This document shows positions 59,611-64,000 of a stretch of DNA of 64,000 bases, piece after piece. The translations under genes and the position numbers were made by a program. The notes below the pieces were generated by a model. That model was not told the origin of the DNA and did not search any database. It worked only from the letters and a program-made list of their open reading frames with translations. Origin of the DNA: Perilla frutescens (taxonomy: Eukaryota; Streptophyta; Magnoliopsida; Lamiales; Lamiaceae); assembly GCA_026008535.1 (NCBI GenBank), contig BRKX01000018.1, forward strand, positions 45,997,588-46,061,587, written 5' to 3'. Numbering within the stretch: position 1 is the stretch's first letter; each line of letters starts with the position of its first letter.

Positions 59611-60258
59611 ATGGCCAGGGTGATTGAGACAGCACGGAAGCGTACTCAAAACTTCTATACTTTTGAGGAACACATTAAGAGATTTCGTACATATGTTAAA
59701 GATCGATCCGATACTGTCCCTGAGTACATTGGGCATTTTGTATCGCTTTGGCGACGTGCCAGTGGAGCCGAGGGAGGAGTCTTAGACTTTGAGGCCTCTT
59801 TCAGGCTGGCTTATGGTTTACCACCTAGCTGGAGGCGGAGAGCGCTACAGGTATTGGGTGATACGGTCGAGCGTGACCCTGATACCATGGCCGAGATTGG
59901 AGATTTCCCTAGATATTGTAGTATGATTCTAAGGATCTGGGCACTTTATAGAGGATGTCCTCCAGTAGACGAGGCAGTACCCTCGCATAGCCACGGTCCA
60001 CCAGATTCTGTCATGCAGCAGGGTATGGAGGTAGATGCTAGTATACATGTCTCTAGTTTCATTCCTCATGTAGGTACTCACGATGCCGAGGCTGGACCAT
60101 CAGGCACGCAGGCTGATCAGACTGATGGGTCAGTAGCACCTAGAGCTCGGGATGATCGAGACGGGAGGTGCGGCGTGATGGAGGATGATACAGATGATGA
60201 GGACACAGAGGAGGAGGATCCTGTTGAGAATGAGATAGTGGATTTGACTGGAGATTAG
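59611..60258 (+). CDS. Extra ORF upstream of gag in element F, gag-like
   Basis: A 215-codon ORF, more GC-rich than its surroundings, with a good start context (CAGATGG). I do not recognise it as a named family. Residues ~25-120 (RSDTVPEYIGHFVSLWRRAS, FRLAYGLPPSWRRRAL, DPDTMAEIGDF) follow the pattern of the second half of retrotransposon gag, where the element's own gag has STITEYDRNFNQLSRYAPHL and KFRKGLRPEIG. The C-terminus is strongly acidic (MEDDTDDEDTEEEDP). Extra ORFs before gag are known in Tat/Ogre elements, less so in Tekay. It could be a second, diverged gag copy or a regulatory protein; function is unknown. Confidence 0.6.
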   Translation: MARVIETARKRTQNFYTFEEHIKRFRTYVKDRSDTVPEYIGHFVSLWRRASGAEGGVLDFEASFRLAYGLPPSWRRRALQVLGDTVERDPDTMAEIGDFPRYCSMILRIWALYRGCPPVDEAVPSHSHGPPDSVMQQGMEVDASIHVSSFIPHVGTHDAEAGPSGTQADQTDGSVAPRARDDRDGRCGVMEDDTDDEDTEEEDPVENEIVDLTGD

Positions 60259-60699
60259 TGGATGGTTGGATGATGATAGCACTTGGCTAGGTTAGCTAGG
60301 CATCTCTTTTTGATTGTATCGTGGGTCTGGTAGCCTTTTTGTTCATACCGACCCGATATCTTTTTGTATGGGTAGTAGTTTGCATTGTATAGTTTGGTAT
60401 ATATATATTGTATATATGATGTATGATGTATGATGTATGATGTATGATGTATGTACATAAACAGTGATCATTGTATATATGTAAAAGTCCTCTTTTGGAG
60501 GCACTTTTCCTTTATCGTTTATATATGGCTATTACTGTTTATGGCCTTGATTTATATGTGTATAAAAGTCATTCTTATGAGGCAACCAATGTTTATTTTA
60601 TTTTATTCTATATTATTTCTTATTATTACAATTTTAAAAAAAAATAATAAATAAATAAATATTATACATATTAACTTATGTTTTCAATTTATATTTAGG
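60259..60699 (+). other. Spacer between extra ORF and gag in element F
   Basis: AT-rich, with a TGATGTA tandem stretch (60416-60450). It ends TTTATATTTAGG immediately before the gag ATG, resembling a splice acceptor. Confidence 0.55.
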
Positions 60700-63600
60700 A
60701 TGCCGCCACGTACGAGATTGCCAATCTCAGAAATCCGAGAAGAGATACCAGAGGTAGAAATACCTATTCGCCTGTCACGAATTGAAAATGACTTTCGAAA
60801 ACATAATCCACCTATGTTTAATGGAACGGGTGATCCAATGGATGCTGAAAAATGGATTCGTGCTTTGGAACGAATCTTTAATTTCATGGCTTGCACCGAT
60901 GAAGAAAGATTATCTTGTGCTCAATTTCAGCTGACAGATGATGCAGACTATTGGTGGGAGTCTGTACGTAGAACAATGACGGAAGAACAATGGCAACAAT
61001 TTTCTTGGGATGACTTTAAGGCTGAGATATATCAAAAGTATATTCCAGACTGTTTTAGAGAGAAGAAGGAGTCAGAATTTTGGAATCTTCGCCAAGGAAG
61101 ATCTACTATCACAGAGTATGATAGAAATTTTAACCAACTGTCAAGGTATGCCCCACATCTCGTGGACACTGATAAGAAGAAAGCAAATAAGTTTCGAAAG
61201 GGCTTGAGACCAGAAATTGGAATGACCCTAGCAGGTCAGGATGAGATGACATATGCACAAACTTTGAGTAGGGCCCTGAATATAGAATCCATAATGCCAG
61301 CGGATCGAGTACCACAACAGTCACTACAACAAACTCAAGACCTAAAAGGAAAAAGGAAATGGGAGGATAACAGTAGAGGAAATTTCCAAGGAAGAAGACA
61401 ACCATGGCAGGGAAACAATCAAAATAACCAGTTCAATCAACAAAGAAACAACGGGCCATGCCCAAGATGTCATAAGTACCACCCAGGCAGATGTATGGCG
61501 GGAAATGATGGATGCTTTATCTGTGGAAAGCCAGGACATATGGCTAGGGATTGTCGCAATAATATTAGAAATAATAGACCTCCTCAGCGACCAAATCAGG
61601 GAAACAACCCTAGGCCGAATCAAGGAAACAACTTTAGGCCACAACAAGGGGGAAATCCCAGGCCTAATCAAGGTAGCAACCCTAAGCCAAACCAAGGAAG
61701 AAATTTTGCACCAAACCAGGGACAGCGCGGCCAACAACAAGCTAGAGTTTATTCACTGAACCAGCAGCAAGCTGCACAAAATCCAGAAAACCTAGCAGGT
61801 ATGATTAACTTGCTTGATATACCTGTACTAGCATTGTTCGATACAGGGGCAACACACTCCTTCATTTCGCAAGAAACATGTGAACAATTGAACTTAAGGC
61901 AAGATGAAGTTGTTAATGCTTTAGAAGTTAGCATTCCCTCAGGAAAAACTTTGATAGCAGATAAGATGTGCTTGAACATAGAGCTTGATATAAGTGACAA
62001 GAAATTCAAAATAAACTTGCATGTTATCAAGATGAAGGATTTTGACCTAATTCTGGGAATGGATTGGTTAACCACGGAATACGCAACAATATGTTGTCAT
62101 GAGAGAGAAGTTATTTTTAAGAAACCAGGAGAAAAAGAAGTTAAATTTTTCGGAGCAAGGATAGGTACAAAGGTACCAATCATTTCAGCACTCAAAACTG
62201 CAAAGCTGTTGAAAAAGGGAACTTGTCAGATCTTCATAGTAAACCTAACAGGAAAGGAAAAGGACAACATAACGATAGATCAAGTCCCTATTGTTCAAGA
62301 ATTTGAGGATGTATTTCCGCAAGATCTACCAGGAGTACCACCGGATAGGCAAGTTGAATTCACAATTGATTTGGAGCCGGGAGCTGCACCAACTTCCAAA
62401 GCACCATATAGAATGGCTCCCAAAGAATTGCAAGAATTAAAGGTACAATTACAAGAACTACTGGACTTGGGTTTCATACAACCTAGTGTTTCGCCTTGGG
62501 GAGCACCTATATTGTTTGTTAAGAAGAAGGATGGGACATTGCGGATGTGTATTGATTACAGAGAACTAAATAAGTTAACTATAAAGAATAGATACCCTCT
62601 TCCAAGGATAGATGACTTATTTGATCAGCTCAAGGGGGCACGTGTGTTCTCAAAAATTGACCTACGATCTGGATACCATCAACTTAAGGTTCGAAAGGAG
62701 GATATTCCAAAAACTGCATTTCGAACACGCTATGGACACTATGAATTCATAGTAATGCCATTTGGGTTAACAAACGCACCGGCAGTCTTTATGGATTTGA
62801 TGAACCGAATATTCCATCCATATTTGGATAATTTTGTCCTTGTGTTTATAGACGATATTCTTATATATTCCAAGAATGAAGATGAACATAAAGAGCATCT
62901 GCGAATAGTGCTGGAAACACTACGAAAAGAAAAGTTATATGCCAAATTCAGCAAGTGTGAATTCTGGCTTGAAGAAGTAATGTTTCTTGGTCATATTGTG
63001 TCAGCACAAGGGATTAAGGTAGATCCTGCCAAGATTGAAGCAGTAAGCAACTGGAAGTCACCTACCAGTGCACATGAGATAAGGAGTTTCTTAGGATTGG
63101 CTGGCTACTATAGGAGATTTATTGAAGGATTCTCTAAAATAGCAAGACCAATGACCCAAATGTTGAAAAAGAAGATCAAATTCACTTGGTCTGAAGAATG
63201 TGAAAAGAGTTTTCAGACACTCAAAGAAAAGTTAACCACAGCACCGGTACTAGCCATACCGGAAGGAAATGAGGGATTTGTCATCTTCACTGATGCATCC
63301 TTACAAGGTTTGGGTTGTGTTCTCATGCAAAATGGGAAAGTCATTGCTTATGCATCTCGTCAACTAAGACCACACGAGTTGAATTATCCTACACATGACC
63401 TTGAGCTAGCAGCAGTAGTGCATGCTTTAAAAATTTGGAGGCACTATCTGTATGGTGTGAAGAGTGAAATTTACACAGATCACAAGAGTCTTAAGTATTT
63501 CTTTGGACAAAAGGACTTGAACATGAGACAAAGAAGGTGGTTAGAATTGGTGAAGGATTATGATTGTACGATTCAGTACCACCCCGGAAAGGCCAACGTA

Positions 63601-64000
63601 GTTGCAGATGCCCTCAGTCGAAAATCCAAGGCAAAGTTGGGATGCTTCCTAACCCAACAAGAGAAACTCGTGCAAGAGTTTGAGAAACTAAGAATAGAGT
63701 TGGTGCGACCACCAAGCTCTACAAAAAGTTACATAGCTGCTCTAACAGCTAAACCAGATTTAAGAGAAAGAATTGTAGAAGCACAGAAGAAAGATGATTT
63801 TTTAGGGAAGATGCGCTTACAAGCAAGATCAGATGATCCTAAAGGTTTTGCTGAGGCAAGTGATCACGCTCTTATGTTTGAAAGAAGAATTTGTGTGCCC
63901 CACAATCAAGAGATAAGGAATGAGATAATGAGTGAAGCTCATGATACTCCTTATACAGCTCATCCTGGGAGTACAAAAATGTATCGAGATCTGAAAAGAA
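60700..64000 (+). CDS. gag-pol: gag-pol polyprotein of element F, partial (no stop before window end)
   Basis: Open for 1,100 codons from MPPRTRLPISEIREEIPEVE. Gag domain ~30-190 (FNGTGDPMDAEKWIRALERI, DDADYWWESV). Zinc motifs: CPRCHKYHPGRC, then a canonical C272-X2-C-X4-H-X4-C285. A run of RPNQGNN repeats follows. Protease has D381-T-G (LFDTGATHSF). RT ~560-760, with LRMCIDYRELN, PFGLTNAP and FIDD at 716-719. RNase H from ~855, with D865 (FTDASLQGLG) and the TDHKSLKYFF and DALSR motifs. The integrase zinc-binding region begins near the end (EAHDTPYTAHPGSTKMYRDL, two His of HHCC). No stop or frameshift was seen, unlike every other pol here. This may be the only potentially active element in the window. 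Confidence 0.95.
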   Translation, partial: MPPRTRLPISEIREEIPEVEIPIRLSRIENDFRKHNPPMFNGTGDPMDAEKWIRALERIFNFMACTDEERLSCAQFQLTDDADYWWESVRRTMTEEQWQQFSWDDFKAEIYQKYIPDCFREKKESEFWNLRQGRSTITEYDRNFNQLSRYAPHLVDTDKKKANKFRKGLRPEIGMTLAGQDEMTYAQTLSRALNIESIMPADRVPQQSLQQTQDLKGKRKWEDNSRGNFQGRRQPWQGNNQNNQFNQQRNNGPCPRCHKYHPGRCMAGNDGCFICGKPGHMARDCRNNIRNNRPPQRPNQGNNPRPNQGNNFRPQQGGNPRPNQGSNPKPNQGRNFAPNQGQRGQQQARVYSLNQQQAAQNPENLAGMINLLDIPVLALFDTGATHSFISQETCEQLNLRQDEVVNALEVSIPSGKTLIADKMCLNIELDISDKKFKINLHVIKMKDFDLILGMDWLTTEYATICCHEREVIFKKPGEKEVKFFGARIGTKVPIISALKTAKLLKKGTCQIFIVNLTGKEKDNITIDQVPIVQEFEDVFPQDLPGVPPDRQVEFTIDLEPGAAPTSKAPYRMAPKELQELKVQLQELLDLGFIQPSVSPWGAPILFVKKKDGTLRMCIDYRELNKLTIKNRYPLPRIDDLFDQLKGARVFSKIDLRSGYHQLKVRKEDIPKTAFRTRYGHYEFIVMPFGLTNAPAVFMDLMNRIFHPYLDNFVLVFIDDILIYSKNEDEHKEHLRIVLETLRKEKLYAKFSKCEFWLEEVMFLGHIVSAQGIKVDPAKIEAVSNWKSPTSAHEIRSFLGLAGYYRRFIEGFSKIARPMTQMLKKKIKFTWSEECEKSFQTLKEKLTTAPVLAIPEGNEGFVIFTDASLQGLGCVLMQNGKVIAYASRQLRPHELNYPTHDLELAAVVHALKIWRHYLYGVKSEIYTDHKSLKYFFGQKDLNMRQRRWLELVKDYDCTIQYHPGKANVVADALSRKSKAKLGCFLTQQEKLVQEFEKLRIELVRPPSSTKSYIAALTAKPDLRERIVEAQKKDDFLGKMRLQARSDDPKGFAEASDHALMFERRICVPHNQEIRNEIMSEAHDTPYTAHPGSTKMYRDLKR

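Larger units (their letters stand above)
55643..64000 (+). mobile_element. Tekay-type Ty3/Gypsy element (element F), running off the window
   Basis: A 3,159-bp 5' LTR (TGTAATATCC...GGGGCGTTACA), tRNA-iMet primer site, a leader with nine hairpin units, an extra ORF and then gag-pol in PR-RT-RH-INT order, which marks Gypsy. RT signatures (FVKKKDGTLRMCIDYRELN, VFIDDILIYSKN) and the double-zinc gag place it near the Tekay/Del chromoviruses. The integrase end, chromodomain and 3' LTR lie beyond 64000, so completeness, TSD and age cannot be judged. Its gag-pol is open as far as seen. Confidence 0.92.

Overview
This is repeat-dense flowering-plant nuclear DNA, probably from a eudicot. The evidence is Sirevirus-type and other Copia retrotransposons, Tekay-like Ty3/Gypsy elements, Mutator, CACTA, Stowaway and other MITEs, tRNA-derived SINE heads, AT-rich spacers and many microsatellites. 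I found no intact host protein-coding gene and no credible functional tRNA, rRNA or snRNA gene. The species cannot be named from the sequence alone.

Left part (1-22,186): an old Mutator-like (MULE) transposase gene has been broken up by younger insertions. A complete Sirevirus-type Copia (element A, 952-14422, TSD TATTT, LTRs differing at only about 3 of 614 positions) sits in its 5' part. A itself carries a non-autonomous, reverse-oriented LTR element (element E, 7718-11976, TSD CTTTT) that splits A's third, envelope-position ORF. A solo Gypsy LTR (15487-17832, TSD GGGTG) splits the MULE DNA-binding domain. A reversed Tekay-like LTR (from 18655) cuts the transposase just after the second catalytic motif, and that LTR in turn holds a MULE-type MITE (19610-20679).

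Middle (22,187-45,337): scraps of another Copia lineage (RNase H reversed, gag forward) abut the 3' end of a Sirevirus copy. A second Sirevirus (element B) follows. Its gag-pol and third ORF stay in frame throughout but carry about a dozen stop codons. A third, closely related Sirevirus (element C, 33103-44520, minus strand, TSD TACAT) is inserted in B's 3' LTR, and a Tat/Athila-like solo LTR (40539-41911) is inserted in C's gag. The nesting order is therefore B, then C, then the solo LTR.

Right part (45,338-55,642): AT-rich spacer with a FAR1/MULE C-terminal fragment, a threefold ~95-bp tandem repeat, several MITEs, a SINE, and two inverted non-autonomous CACTA elements that share an embedded tRNA-like module.

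Right end (55,643-64,000): a Tekay-type Gypsy element with a 3.16-kb 5' LTR and an apparently intact gag-pol that runs off the window. Its leader has an array of nine small hairpins with compensatory base changes, followed by a 215-codon extra ORF that looks gag-like. These two features are the least familiar structures in the window.
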